Origin: Citrus sinensis
Lineage: Eukaryota > Streptophyta > Magnoliopsida > Sapindales > Rutaceae
Length of the DNA: 64,000 bases
Direction of reading: 5' to 3'
Assembly: GCF_022201045.2 (NCBI RefSeq)
Contig: NC_068556.1
Coordinates: 22,549,501 to 22,613,500, forward strand
Shown: piece by piece, positions 9,949 through 24,269 of the stretch
Numbering within the stretch: position 1 is the first letter of the stretch
Layout of the letters: each line of letters begins with the position of its first letter
Translations under genes and position numbers: made by a program
The notes under the pieces: generated by a model
What the model was told of the DNA's origin: nothing
Seen by the model: the letters and a program-made list of their open reading frames with translations, nothing else
Database searches by the model: none

Positions 9949-12900
9949 ATGGCTCTCTCCGCATTCTCATTCCCGACTTATGTCAGCAAAGCAACCAATT
10001 CGGATCCCCACAAATCTTCTCCTGTTACTTCTCATTTCTTTGGAGCAGCTCTTTTTTCCCATTTCTCACAAAAGCTCGACAATCATCAGGTTTGCAAGTA
10101 CCATTTTTTTTTTTTTAATTGAAGCAGAAGCTTTTGTTACGTGTATGTTGGTGTAGGAATAATCTTTTATTGGTTGTTGATGAAAAAGAGCCCACCAAGA
10201 TGTTATTTTCATTTTATTGCTTGTTTGTTTGTTTGTTTCTTATTGATTTGGAATTTTGAGTTTCTGTCAAAATAAAATTTTCTGAAAGAAATGGGTGTTT
10301 TTTTTTTTTTTAATTTCATTAGATACAGCTCAAGAAAAGGCCAAATGGGGTTTGTGCATCACTTTCAGAAAGAGGAGAGTATCACTCACAAAGACCACCA
10401 ACACCTCTCTTGGACACCATAAACTATCCAATTCACATGAAAAATCTATCCATCAGGGTACTTAAACTCTAAAGAATACAATTCATATCTCTTTTACGTA
10501 CCAAAAAACTTATTTCTTTATATTTTATACGTGTGAACCTTTGTACTTGCCATGAATTTAGGAGCTGAAGCAACTGGCAGATGAGTTGCGGGCCGATGTC
10601 ATATTCAATGTTTCAAAAACCGGGGGTCACTTGGGCTCAAGTCTTGGTGTGATTGAGCTTACCGTGGCCCTTCATTATGTTTTCAATGCTCCCAAAGACC
10701 GGATACTGTGGGATGTCGGTCATCAGGTTCAGTTTTCACTTTCCCCGTTTCCTTCTTTTGTTGCCTTGTGTAGAGGGTGGAGAGACTTGTTTACAGTTAG
10801 CAAAACCGGAAGACAGTTGTTCTTACTTTGATTGTGTTATCATTCATTTGCAGACTTACCCTCATAAAATCTTGACTGGGAGAAGGGATAAGATGCATAC
10901 AATGAGGCAAACAGATGGCCTTTCTGGATTCACTAAAAGGTCTGAGAGTGAATATGATTGCTTTGGAACTGGCCACAGTTCTACTAGTATCTCTGCCGGA
11001 TTGGGTAATAATCTGTCCCCTTCAAACTGGTGAAATAAGCTAATGTTATTAGAACAAGATCGTGTATTGGACTTGAATAAGATCTCAGATTTCCTAGTTT
11101 AGTGTATTGTAGGTGCCATAGTCTTAACAGATTCTTTCGTTAACTCCCTCTACTATTCTGTTCAAAAAGTTTGTAATTCTCTTTAAAATAATAATAATAA
11201 TAATAAAATTTTAGTTTTTAACTAAATGACAGGGATACGGCCCCATTTATTCATTAATTACCTGATAGGGGAGATTTATGTTTTAGTAAAAGAAGATTTA
11301 GTATATCCTACCTAACTTCCAAATCGTGGAGAGTGGCAATTGAACATGATTTTATAGCAGATTTTCTTTTATTTCTTGGTTTCAGCTTTTTGTGTCCAGG
11401 TCTCATGGTACTATGGTTAATACCAGAGCTGTGGTTCAATTTATATGACATACTCTGAGATTCTTTTGGTTCCACAGGAATGGCTGTGGGTAGGGACCTT
11501 AAAGGAAGAAAGAATAATGTGGTTGCTGTTATTGGTGATGGTGCCATGACTGCAGGCCAAGCCTATGAAGCCATGAACAACGCTGGGTACCTAGATTCTG
11601 ACATGATTGTTATTCTTAATGACAACAAGCAGGTTTCTTTACCCACTGCTACTCTAGATGGGCCCATACCACCTGTAGGTGCTTTGAGCAGTGCTCTCAG
11701 CAGATTGCAATCAAACAGGCCTCTCAGAGAACTCAGAGAGGTTGCAAAGGTGAGGAATACTGGACATTCTTTTGACCAATAGTGTAAAAACATCCTCAAC
11801 ACTAATTGAAATTGGAACTAATACACTGTGAATAATATAACTGCAGGGAGTTACCAAGCAAATAGGTGGGCCTATGCATGAACTGGCTGCAAAAGTTGAC
11901 GAATATGCTCGTGGAATGATCAGTGGTTCTGGATCAACACTGTTTGAAGAGCTTGGACTCTATTATATCGGTCCTGTTGATGGTCACAATGTAGATGACC
12001 TTGTTGCCATTCTTGAAGAGGTTAAGAATACTAAAACAACAGGTCCAGTTCTGATTCATGTTGTCACTGAGAAAGGCAGAGGATATCCCTATGCTGAAAA
12101 GGCTGCGGACAAGTACCATGGTAAATTGTTTTCACAAATTTGAATACAAGACTATAGCATTGGATATGTTCATTATATAGTAAATAAGAGAATGATTTAC
12201 ACTTGATTTGATTTTGTAGGTGTGGCAAAGTTTGATCCGGCCACTGGAAAGCAATTCAAATCCAGTGCCAGGACCCAGTCTTATACAACATACTTTGCAG
12301 AGGCTTTGATTGCAGAAGCTGAGGTGGACAAAGATGTTGTTGCTATCCATGCTGCAATGGGAGGAGGAACAGGGCTGAATCTCTTCCTTCGCCGTTTCCC
12401 TACTAGATGCTTTGATGTTGGGATAGCAGAACAGCACGCTGTTACTTTTGCCGCTGGTCTGGCCTGTGAAGGCCTTAAACCTTTTTGTGCAATCTACTCT
12501 TCTTTCATGCAGAGGGCATACGACCAGGTAAGCCACTTGTTGCTTTCACTTTTATTCTGTTGATATCATATCACTCTGTAATAGTTGAGTTGAACTTGAG
12601 CTTAGAGTCCACTAAGAATGCTTTCTCTGGTTGTGTTTGCCGCAGGTGGTACATGATGTGGATTTGCAGAAGCTGCCTGTAAGATTTGCAATGGACAGAG
12701 CTGGACTTGTTGGAGCTGATGGTCCCACACATTGTGGGTCTTTTGATGTCACTTTTATGGCATGCCTTCCGAACATGGTGGTAATGGCTCCTTCTGATGA
12801 GGCAGAGCTTTTTCACATGGTTGCCACTGCTGCTGCTATAGATGACCGCCCTAGCTGTTTCCGTTACCCAAGAGGAAATGGGATTGGTGTTGAGCTGCCA

Positions 12901-13670
12901 CCAGGAAACAAAGGCATTCCTCTTGAGGTAACCTTCGACTAAGTCTATAGTTGCTGATCGTGTAGCAAAGGAAAAACTCAAGAATGTAATATAACATAAT
13001 TTCAATAATGCTTGTTATTTTCATGCAGGTTGGCAAAGGCAGGATACTGATTGAAGGTGAAAGAGTCGCACTCTTGGGCTATGGTACAGCCGTTCAGAGC
13101 TGTTTAGCTGCTTCTGCTTTATTGGAATCCAATGGGTTACGGCTGACTGTAGCTGATGCTCGATTCTGTAAACCACTGGATCATGCCCTCATTCGTAGCT
13201 TGGCAAAATCACATGAAGTTTTGATTACTGTGGAGGAAGGATCAATTGGGGGTTTTGGATCTCATGTTGTTCAGTTCCTCGCTCAGGATGGTCTTCTTGA
13301 TGGCACAGTCAAGGTACGTTCAGAATCTTAATGCATTTTTCACTCGGGAAAGTGTGAAGAGTTTGAAATTTGGAAATGCTTGGAAATGACTTGATCAATC
13401 AATAAAACACTAAAAGTACTATGCCTTTTCATATATTGTTGGAAGTAAACAAGATTATGGATTGATTTAGCTACCGATTACTAAGTTGTGTGGTTGCATT
13501 ATTCTTTGCAGTGGAGACCACTTGTACTCCCTGATCGATATATTGACCATGGATCACCTGCTGACCAGTTGGCTCAAGCTGGTCTTACACCATCTCACAT
13601 TGCGGCAACAGTATTCAACATTCTTGGACAGACAAGGGAGGCTCTTGAGATAATGTCATTCAAAAGCTGA
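9949..13670 (+). CDS. DXS: 1-deoxy-D-xylulose-5-phosphate synthase, chloroplastic (723 aa, 10 exons)
   Basis: DXS condenses pyruvate and glyceraldehyde 3-phosphate to 1-deoxyxylulose 5-phosphate, the first step of the plastid MEP pathway to isoprenoids, using thiamine diphosphate. Exons: 9949-10089, 10323-10457, 10562-10726, 10854-11004, 11478-11749, 11847-12120, 12220-12527, 12646-12927, 13029-13313, 13512-13670. Phase is kept throughout and all introns are GT-AG. Residues 1 to about 57 are Ser-rich, like a transit peptide. The conserved start of the mature enzyme ([10 protein letters not shown]) follows, then His115 in GHLGSS, the thiamine-diphosphate motif GDG at 217-219 with a downstream NDN, the catalytic Glu450 in GIAEQH, and the DRAG transketolase motif at 499-502. 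Length is normal for plants and no residue looks lost. Wording such as RSESEYDC and the divergent C-terminus suggest the stress/specialised-metabolism clade (DXS2-like) over the housekeeping one, but only moderately. A ten-codon upstream ORF precedes the start. Confidence 0.97.
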
Positions 13671-15348
13671 AGAATACACAATTATTGCCAATATTCTCCA
13701 CAATGTACAAATATAAGAACTATAAGAAGTTGTATACATTTCAGCCTCGGCACTGTAGAAATTGCTTTTGTTAGCATTAGTTTATTTAGTTTACATCAAC
13801 CACATCATTCAACTTCACCAGACACCAACTTGATTAGAAATCAAAGAGTACTTCATGATTAGAAGTTCAAAGCTCTTGAAATCTTCTCATCATGATTTTG
13901 TAGTTATGTTATAACTGCTAGTAAACAGAAAGCATATTACTACTTCACGTCCATGAGAAACACAGCAAGAATTATGAATCCTGTTGGCTAAGTAAGACTA
14001 TACTGACTATTATTAACAGACTCTGCAATACTTCATTATGGTCTTCTAGATAACATGGTGGAGTATAATTATGTGACCAAGCAAAGTTTACTTAATCCTT
14101 TTACTATTAATTTCGGTCATAATTATGCGAAAATTTGTATATTTTTGCTCCAAGCCACCACTAAAAAGAGTCAGTGCAGCACTTTTAGCAAATATGGTTT
14201 ACTTCATCATGCATGTTTCTCAGTGCGCATTGAACCACTCATAAATGAAAGTGGCCATGATGGGTTTGCAAATATGGAGCGAAATCCTGCAATCACATTC
14301 GTGTTTGCTGCTAATTGACACCATTGCAATAAAGAGAGGGCGGTGCAAGAGCAAGAATATTGCCTTGTTGGCAGTCGGTGTCCTTATGATTACGTGCTCC
14401 AAAATCAATGGATAAATTTAAAAAGATGTCCAATAAGTCCCACTTTGAAGTTTGTAACGCCAATTAATGGGTTTGTTTGTTCGTGGGAGCCTTCGATTGG
14501 TTAAATCCTGAGAGATTTGTTCATGCATTTGCGAAAAAGAAGTCACTAGCAAGCATGTCAGACCTATGGAATTTGGGCACGTAACACTAATAGTAACACA
14601 ATAAGATGAGAGTGATGTCAATGCCATACTTTTGAAGCTTTAGGTTCCTTAATTTTCACTACATAATAAGTTGTGGCAATATAAAAAAAACTCAAAAAGC
14701 GCCCCTTTTTATTTCTTTTTTCTACAAATGCAAAAATATCATTGATTCCAAAGAAAATGGAATCATCGTCACATAAACATCATCTATATCTCAAACTTAT
14801 AATAAATAAATAAAAAAAGAAAGAAAAAAATTGGAATTATATAATTTAATTTGAACAACATAGGCTCCACCTATCATGCCCCTTAGGCACCATACCCCCT
14901 TTATTTGTCTTGTGGTGAAGTCATCGTTAGATGAAAAGGAGCAATATCGTGCAGGTGTGAAGGGGTCACGTAGCAGATGAAGTAAATTGAGAATACAGAT
15001 CATTAGATAGAAACTGTTAATGTTGCAATTATTTACAATTTGGTTGTTGCAATTGGCATCAAATGTAGGTGATTATAGCAGCATATAAGAAATAATTGAA
15101 TTACTAAAACTACAGCATAATGAAAGAAAAAAAATGAACTAAGAACGAAAGGATAGGAAGTAGATGTAGGAATTTAGGGGTGTTTAGTATGCAATCCAAT
15201 CTACTAAAAAGCAATCCGATCACGCAGTGAAAAAAAGCAACATGTATGAGATGGGAATTGTTTTTGTAGAAAGAACATTGTTGTTGGAAAATAAGTCGAA
15301 GCAATTACTGGTTGAGAAATGTAAACATGAGAATCAGTAACTATTTAT

Positions 15349-15993
15349 AATAAAATCTCAATAAATTATTTCTTAAAAGAAATTGATTGGATTAAATTAT
15401 GATTTTTTTTGGTGGACAAAGTGATAAATTAATAATTTCATAAATTTATAAAATAATTTTTTTTAAAAAATTCGCGTTTTTTTTATAGGACCCACTTGTT
15501 ATATAAATTAATAATTACCTAGTATATAACAAAATCCATATGATATATCTTTATGACTTGGGTAAAATATGCTCTCTGCAGTGTTTGCTTCTTTTTTAAA
15601 TTAATTTCGACTTAGTTCTCATTTTTTTACTTTTTTTGTAATGCGAACAAAAAATCATAGTTGGTACAAGAAATTATTCAATGTCAATATCGTCTACTTC
15701 TTCGTTTGAAATGGTTTGTATAGTATAATTATCATCTTTAGCATGGAAAAATAAGAACCGTACAATGATCTTATTACTATTAATATAAAGCAAATAACTA
15801 TTAAAAAATCTTCTTAAAAGAAAACTCTTATTCATAAAAAAACATAATAGATAACAACTGAAGGTAAATCAATACTATAAATATGATCATATTTTTTTCC
15901 AAAATAATGAACATTTTCATAATTTATCAATCAATTTAAATTTAATAAAAATTTTTCATCATCCCCAAGCTATTAATTTATTGAGATTTTATT
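15349..15993. mobile_element. Non-autonomous TIR DNA element, possibly pogo/Tigger-like
   Basis: A perfect 20-bp inverted repeat (aataaaatctcaataaatta at 15349-15368, complement at 15974-15993) brackets 645 bases of AT-rich DNA. Internal wording near 15490-15520 (acccacttgttatataaattaataatta) resembles the internal end of the pogo/Tigger-like element at 51.7 kb, which suggests the same family. A short open stretch on the minus strand (about 15680-15745) is acidic and could be a transposase remnant, but it is too short to prove. A target duplication is not certain in this AT-rich context. Confidence 0.5.
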
Positions 15994-16127
15994 GTATTTG
16001 TTACAAGAAACAATACAAATCACAACAATATCTCATTGCAATGGGATTTACAAAATTTCTAGCAACTCTCTTTTCACAAATAACAACCATTTGATTTCGA
16101 TGACATGAACCATGTAAATGTTAACAA

Positions 16128-16133
<6 letters not shown>

Positions 16134-16158
<25 letters not shown>
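16134..16158. repeat. (TA)n microsatellite
   Basis: An uninterrupted AT/TA dinucleotide run of 25 bases. Confidence 0.9.
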
Positions 16159-17912
16159 GTGTTAAAATGATTAACCAAAGAAAAATTCAAAGAAGAAAAT
16201 TAAAGGAAAAGAGCCATAGGCGTTGATGTGTTGGGAATGACCATCCGGAAAATTACATCTTTTGCTATCTATCTTGCCATAATTTGCAAAACGTAAATCC
16301 GTATATTGGTATGTTCAATATTTGAATGAATGTATTCCAAAGTCATTAGATTAGCAAGCTAGAAAACAATTTCTCGTGATCATCTCCGATCCAACCTCAC
16401 ACGTTGTCCCTACTCCTATTATGTTTGCTGACGACTGAAAAATGACAACTGCTCCAGATTTTTCGTCGATGGTGGTCCATATTTCCAGAACTAGCCAATA
16501 AGAACGTTAGTGCAATTGCCAAATGCAATTTAAAAAAAATATATAATTGAATTGACCATTATGGCTGGTTAATTATCCTAAAGTAATGATAATGGAGTTC
16601 GGAAAATGTCATCCGGTGGAATTAATCAAACTTGGCTTTGACGAAAAGATTATATGTATTTTAATCAGTCAACCTCATCGATAATTGACCATGGATATTA
16701 TGATTAACATTCCTATCCCGTCGAATGTTAACTCCGTAAGCAATTTCTGCTGGAATTCGACTCTTTCCTGTCGTTACAATATTTAATAATCTTTTGAATT
16801 AAACATCTTCATCACCAGAGCATGCATTTTCTAAGTCAAAAAAAAAAAAAAAAAAAAAAAACTAATGGGAAAAAGACTTGATGCTTTTTTTTTAGTGTAA
16901 TTTGACTGAGCTTCTTATAGGTACTTGACTTGACTTCACATGAAAGCATGGGTTTCGAGAATAAATAAATAAATATATATATATATATAATATCACCATA
17001 GAAGCATGCAGAATGGTGGATCAAGTCAAATGATTATCAGAAAATTGCGCATGTTTCAACATATATTTCTTATTTAAAAAAAAATAAGTTTATGAATATC
17101 ATGAATTTATGAATAAAAAGAGGGTGTATTAATTAAATTGAAAACGTTTAATAGCTACGTGCAAGATGATCAGAATCGGCCATTGTGGTTATGATCTATG
17201 TCGGCTGGGCTAGTTCAATTTTGTGGACTAACAAAAAACTAAATACACTTAACCTATATGATGCTAATGATTCAACAAGCGTGCAATTTTTGTTATTATT
17301 ATTTTCTCCATGCCAGACCACAACACTTGATGATCATCCTCTCGTCAAATGATACATAATTTCTTATTATTGCCATTGTTTCCTCTAAGTTCTCGTCTCT
17401 ATTGACCTGTTGTCATGATTATTTAACAAGTATTCGCAAAAAATAAAAATAAAAATAAAAACAAGTACGCATTCGCAAATTGGTGGTCAAATGTGGCAAC
17501 ATGGCGCCACTTTGTCATGTTGCAGCAAACCCATTATTTTTTATTCCTTCAACGTTTAACTGTTTCAACTAGCAAGTTGTACCCGTTTTTCGCATTCAAC
17601 TTATTCGTTACCTTGAGCTATGACCTAATTAAGAGCTATCACTTACCAGGCAGGCCATTCTTCTTCATCTAGAGCGCGTCCTTCTGCTTGAAGCTAGATT
17701 TCATTACTTTTCAATCTGACAGCTAGACCACAACACGGCATAAGCAGGGGTACCTTCCCCAGGTGGAAGGTAGTTTGGACCATACAATTAAAGTGAAATT
17801 TCAAATTGATAAACTCAGAAGAAATATGTTATAATAATAAATTAACCCTAGCGCAATTAACTTACATAATGTGTAATCATATATATACGAATCTAATCAT
17901 GCGCGTGTTGCC

Positions 17913-18022
17913 GTGTACGTTATTATGCGATGGGTCACGTATCACCTCATTATTGACCGAGCTGTACGAAGCTAGCCAATAATTAGGTGACACGTGACTC
18001 GTTTCACACAATAACGTACGTG
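17913..18022. repeat. Imperfect 110-bp hairpin (inverted repeat) with a G-box
   Basis: The segment 17913-17955 is the imperfect complement of 17977-18022 (roughly four fifths of positions pair, with a three-base gap), leaving a loop of about 21 bases. The stem continues weakly outward for about another 15 bases. The right arm contains CACGTG (17991-17996), a plant G-box core. It could be a small MITE, a hairpin RNA locus, or a paired regulatory site. No function is claimed. Confidence 0.6.
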
Positions 18023-18953
18023 ATAGCACACACCTAATCAAGACTCATGCTATATATACATCTCAAAATTGTAACAAAAATTACATGGCATGTGTTGTGT
18101 CATTCATTAAGTCGTTAGTGATTTTTCATAAATTCTAAATGAATTAATTAAACTACTTGACCAACCAGTAAATGAATGTCATATTATTTTGGATGAAATT
18201 TTAGGATGTGTACCATTACTATTTTAACCCTAATTAAGTTTAAAATGTTATATATTTTATATAAACCCCTATATCATAATTATCATTCTTATCAATCAAC
18301 ATCAAAATCCCTAACTTAATTAAAACCTTTACTGTTTCTAGTTAGTCATTATTTTTTATACTTTATTTCAAAATTAATAACTGTATCCTAATGTTAATTT
18401 TTTTTTCCCAAAGGAATGATAGAAGAAAGTTTTTAAAAAAATGTTACGAATTTTTTTTACCAAAAGCAAAAGAAGTTCAAGGAAATTGAAAGTGATTCTC
18501 GCACAAGAGACATGCATTGCAAATTAATCTGGTGAAAATTTTATTTTATAAAAGAATTTTGTTCTTACAATGATTTCTTTTGAGAAGTAAAAATACTGGG
18601 TTACTTGTGGAATTAAAGTGAATGTTGTTAAAACTACTGTAATCTATGTATATTTTTAATGTGATATACTTTTGTAAGAAGTTTTAAGAGGTTTTCAAAA
18701 GGGTGTGAATAGTTCAATTCCTATTCTTAATTAATTCATTGTATCAAGGTCAAACAATTAAATAATATTATTATACATTCTATCCTTAATTTATTCGTTG
18801 TGCTAAGGTCAAACGACTAATTAACATTATAAAAATACGAGAGAATACTTAGAAGTAACAAAAAGTCAAAATGAAACTTGTGACGATTCATCCGAGCTGT
18901 TTCCAAGCAATAAGCGATGTATAGTTTGCGGGGAAAGAAAGATCAGTACACAG

Positions 18954-18960
18954 TATAAAA
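18954..18960 (+). promoter_or_regulatory. TATA box of the plus-strand peroxidase gene
   Basis: TATAAAA lies 96 bases upstream of the start codon, in the context cacagtataaaaggg. The same context precedes the inverted paralogue, and sequence similarity between the two promoters extends roughly 250-300 bases upstream of the start codons. This supports it as the true core promoter. Confidence 0.8.
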
Positions 18961-19055
18961 GGGTGCCATGTATTCTAAACTTTTACAAGAATACCGAGCA
19001 CCTTTAATCAGCTCAAACAGAGAAACTGGAAAAAAAAAAAAAGGAAAGAGAAAAA

Positions 19056-20792
<1,737 letters not shown>

Positions 20793-22562
20793 TTCTTGAA
20801 GGCTCTTTGTTTTAAGTGTATTATAATATAGTGGTACTATTATTAAACTGTGTTGTATAAAGTAGTCGTTGATTTGATTCGACGTGATGATCGTCTTCGA
20901 TTTCGAATAATGTATTGGCAATTTCTTTGCATCAAGATCCATTTGATGCTGAAGGGTCGATTGTAGTTTTTTATTTATGGATGAATTGTTATTGATTCAT
21001 TGAAAAGGTTTGCAATTATATATTCCTAGTGTCGTTATCTTATCCGAACCACCCCTCAATTGGTAGTAGTTCTCACTTATCCTTTCTTTGACCTTGTTTA
21101 TAAGAAGGGTTCGATATGGAGGTAATTAAATAATTTCTAAATTTCTTTGGAACAGATTTTTTTTTTTTTTCATTTCCGGAGCCAATTTCTAGATTGCGCT
21201 TACTCTTATTTTGCTAATCAAGGCTAATTCTGGTAGATTTTAGATCATACTATTAATAGAATTTTGTATATTTATAAAAGTCAAGTATAAAAGAATTAGT
21301 CCCATTTAAATTGTTTATCTCAATCTTATGGCTAATATTTAATCACTTTTACATTTTTGAAAAATAATTATCAATCAACAACTTTTAATTTTGCTCAATA
21401 CAAAGTTAATTAAATGGTAAAAGCTCTTTGAGTCCTCATCTTTTGAGGTTAATATTTATTTAATCCCTTTATTTTATAAAATACCTCAAAATATGTATCA
21501 TGTTGTTAAATTATTGATACTCATGCTATTACTTTTTGTTTCTTTTAACTTGCTTTTATAATATTAACCTCTTATAATAATGTTTTCTATTCTTTTTGGA
21601 TATTAATAAAAAGAACAAAATTAAATTATTAATTTAACCCAAAAATAAAATAAAAATAATATATATATATATATTAATTTTTGTAGAAGCTCACATATAC
21701 ACTTGGTAGTTTGCGTACCATTTTTGATAACTTTCAACACGAGATCGAACTTTTCATCATTTAAACTTCTCAAGTCTCTAAACCTTCTTTGACAAAGTGC
21801 TAAAAGATAAATGTATTGGCAATTGGTAAATGAAGTCAATGATAAGTTTGATACAACCATTGATTAAATATCATAAAAAAATAACCACAACCAGAAGTTC
21901 CCCAAAAAAAGAAAAAGAAAAATGCTCCACCAGTGCTGCTTATAATATTGCTAAAACTAGCACAAAATAAAAGAAACCATGCAGTTTTGAACATTATTAC
22001 ATGTGAATTCATAAAACACATAATTGCACTGTAGAACTTTGTATGATTATGATATTTAAAAAAAAAAAAAATCAATCAAGTGAAATTAAAATAACTTCTT
22101 TTCAATTGCAAGTCCATTCTAATACTAATAATTAGCTGCAAAAACAACTATGAAGGGGGGTGGGGGGGGGGGGGGGGGGAGGGGAGGGGAGAAAACAAAA
22201 GCTGTTCAACTTCAACATGCCAAAAACAAATGGGATTTTAGTTTTGTCAAGAAATACCCATTCAAGTGAAAAAATAATAACAATTTCTTATCCACTGAAA
22301 TACACACGGAAGATAAAATAAATAAATAAATAAACAAGACCCAATAACATTAAGGGTTCGAGAGTGAGCCAAATTCCTTCATTATTGCATTTGACGTCAC
22401 CCATTGGACAACGTTTAGTGGAAAAAAATATGTAGCAAGAAAAATTGTTAAGAGGTTTAAAAAAGAAAGTTGTCTAAGCTTTTAGAGTTAGGGTTTTAAA
22501 GAACTTTTTAGTCACAAAAATAGAGTCAAAATAGGAAGGGCATAAGATATGCCAACAACTTT
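20793..22562. other. Intergenic: peroxidase 3' UTR and AT-rich DNA with a long G run
   Basis: The first 120 bases resemble the 3' flank of the inverted peroxidase copy, so the duplication extends past the stop codon. The remainder is AT-rich with TA and T runs, plus the G-rich tract at 22155-22191. No gene was found. Confidence 0.6.
22155..22191 (+). repeat. G-rich tract (about 34 of 37 bases G)
   Basis: Runs of G interrupted only by single T or A bases. The spacing allows an intramolecular G-quadruplex on the plus strand. Confidence 0.8.
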
Positions 22563-22567
22563 GCTTC

Positions 22568-22840
22568 TTTTTTTTTTTTTTTTTTTGATTAAAGAAGGCT
22601 CACGAAGAGCTAATGCAACACTAAACGAAAGTGTGCAATCCCATAAGCATCATTACAAAATAAACCAAAAATAGCAGGGGGAGGAGAAAGAAGAACATGT
22701 AAGCCAATGGGTGTAGTTAGGCTATAGGAAGCAAAGAAGTCTGCAGCACTATTTGCCTCTCTGTACACATGCTCCATGTGGACGATCCAGTCACGTGCTT
22801 TGCTTTTTATTCCTTGTTGTTTGGGATCTGAGTGTATCAA
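22568..22840 (-). mobile_element. 3' end of a 5'-truncated LINE retrotransposon with poly(A) tail
   Basis: The minus-strand frame (22840 to 22610, 76 codons) contains ARDWIVHMEHVYREANSAAD, typical of the RNase H C-terminus of plant L1-type LINEs (the HV-REAN-AD motif). The frame ends, about 24 bases follow, and then the minus strand has an uninterrupted run of 19 A (T at 22568-22586), which is a retroposed poly(A) tail. Nothing of the reverse transcriptase is present, so it is strongly 5'-truncated. I could not find a convincing target-site duplication. Confidence 0.8.
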
Positions 22841-24260
22841 TATATAAAGTATTTATTATCAAAGATTTTTTTTTTAATTTTAAATCATTTTAGTGTCAGA
22901 AAATGGTTTTACCCTTATTGATGTAGGTCATCTTAATTTTTTTTTATTTTAAATTTTAACTAGAAGAGTACAATTTTATCCTCATAAATTTAGAATTAAC
23001 AATAACGAAGCTCACAACAAGGGTGTTTTGAAGTATCTTTAGAAATACTGGGACTAAGGACTAAAAAAGATTTTATCCTTAATTAAATAGGCACATAGAA
23101 TCCAAGCTGTGTATGAATTGTCTGGGATGAATCAGGTAATAATGCACATATGATAATAAATTGACAATTTGACTACCTGTCTTTCAATGTACGCAGAGAA
23201 CCGAAAAAAAAAAAAACATTTAGATTGAATGAACGTGGTTTAATTAATATAGTAAGCCTTTACAAATTGATCATATCTTGCTTCAGGATAATTTTAGTAG
23301 TCTTTTATCAACTTAAGAAAGGGTGGGGGAGGCCTATAAATAATTGTAAGCAATTATTAATTAAAAGCGATAAACTGAAGAAGGATTTAATTTAACGCTA
23401 GTTTGGCAGGCAATACTAAACCTGCATTGTCAGAAGATGCGATACTATCAGCTAGAGATAAAGAAATACGTACATTACAAGTTTCCTTAAAAATAATAAG
23501 AATAATAATTAAAAAAAGAAAATTAAGGCGCCAAGCCGCGTTTTCCACGCACCCTTATACATATGTATATTTATATGCATAAGTTGTCTTAAAATACACA
23601 TCATCAAATAGGGTTTTTTTGTTCATTAAGTATCTTAATAAGGGAGGGAATTGCTCTTGCTTGATCATTAAGTGATAATTGCTTTCATCCCAACAAATAA
23701 CATTGATCATTTTTTAATTGATTTGATCGACCCCTCTCCATATTTTAAAGGAATTTGTCAATCGTTTAGTTGACTTTTAGGTCATTATTCCTCTCTTTTT
23801 GTTTTTTGTTTTGTGTGTGTGGGGGGGGGGGGGGGGGGGGGGTGCTCTTTTTAATTGTGATTTGTCTTCCCGTGCGATGATGGAGCTTAGCCACAGCAAA
23901 TGCCCTTTTTTTTCTGGAATTGGATAAGATGCTTCATCTTATAGCAATTCAAAGCCTTTGACTTTGTTACCAACGAGCGGCTTACTTCAATTATATAGCC
24001 AGGTTTTAATGCATATTGTTCTTCTTGGAGCTAGAAATTTTATGATATTTCATAAATATCATGTCATTATATAATAAGTAAATGATATTATGACTTATTT
24101 TGAAAGATCACCTTGTAAGTGGTGATTACATTAAATTGAATTACACATATTATATATGCGTTAATTAGTTGTATTAACTCTAATGTAATTTTAGAATTTC
24201 CGTCTTCGAGGAATTAAAAAATTCAAAGCAATTAAACATCTTTGCCGTTATAGTTGGCAT
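22841..24260. other. Intergenic between the LINE fragment and the broken peroxidase
   Basis: AT-rich sequence with a run of 22 consecutive G at 23821-23842, immediately preceded by a short GT repeat. No gene-like frame was found. Confidence 0.6.
23821..23842 (+). repeat. Run of 22 consecutive G
   Basis: A perfect poly(G) run following gtgtgtgt. Such runs are rare in AT-rich plant DNA, are prone to length error in sequencing, and can form G-quadruplexes. Confidence 0.85.
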
Positions 24261-24269
24261 ATTTTGGAA

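Larger units (their letters stand above)
13671..18953. other. Long AT-rich intergenic region between DXS and the peroxidase cluster
   Basis: It holds the DXS 3' UTR (to about 13.8 kb), a TIR element (15349-15993), a TA microsatellite (16134-16158), an A run near 16838-16860, a second TA repeat near 16975-16989, an imperfect hairpin (17913-18022) and the duplicated peroxidase promoter (from about 18790). None of the frames in it (for example 14055-14318 +, 14418-14627 -) resembles a known protein. Confidence 0.6.
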
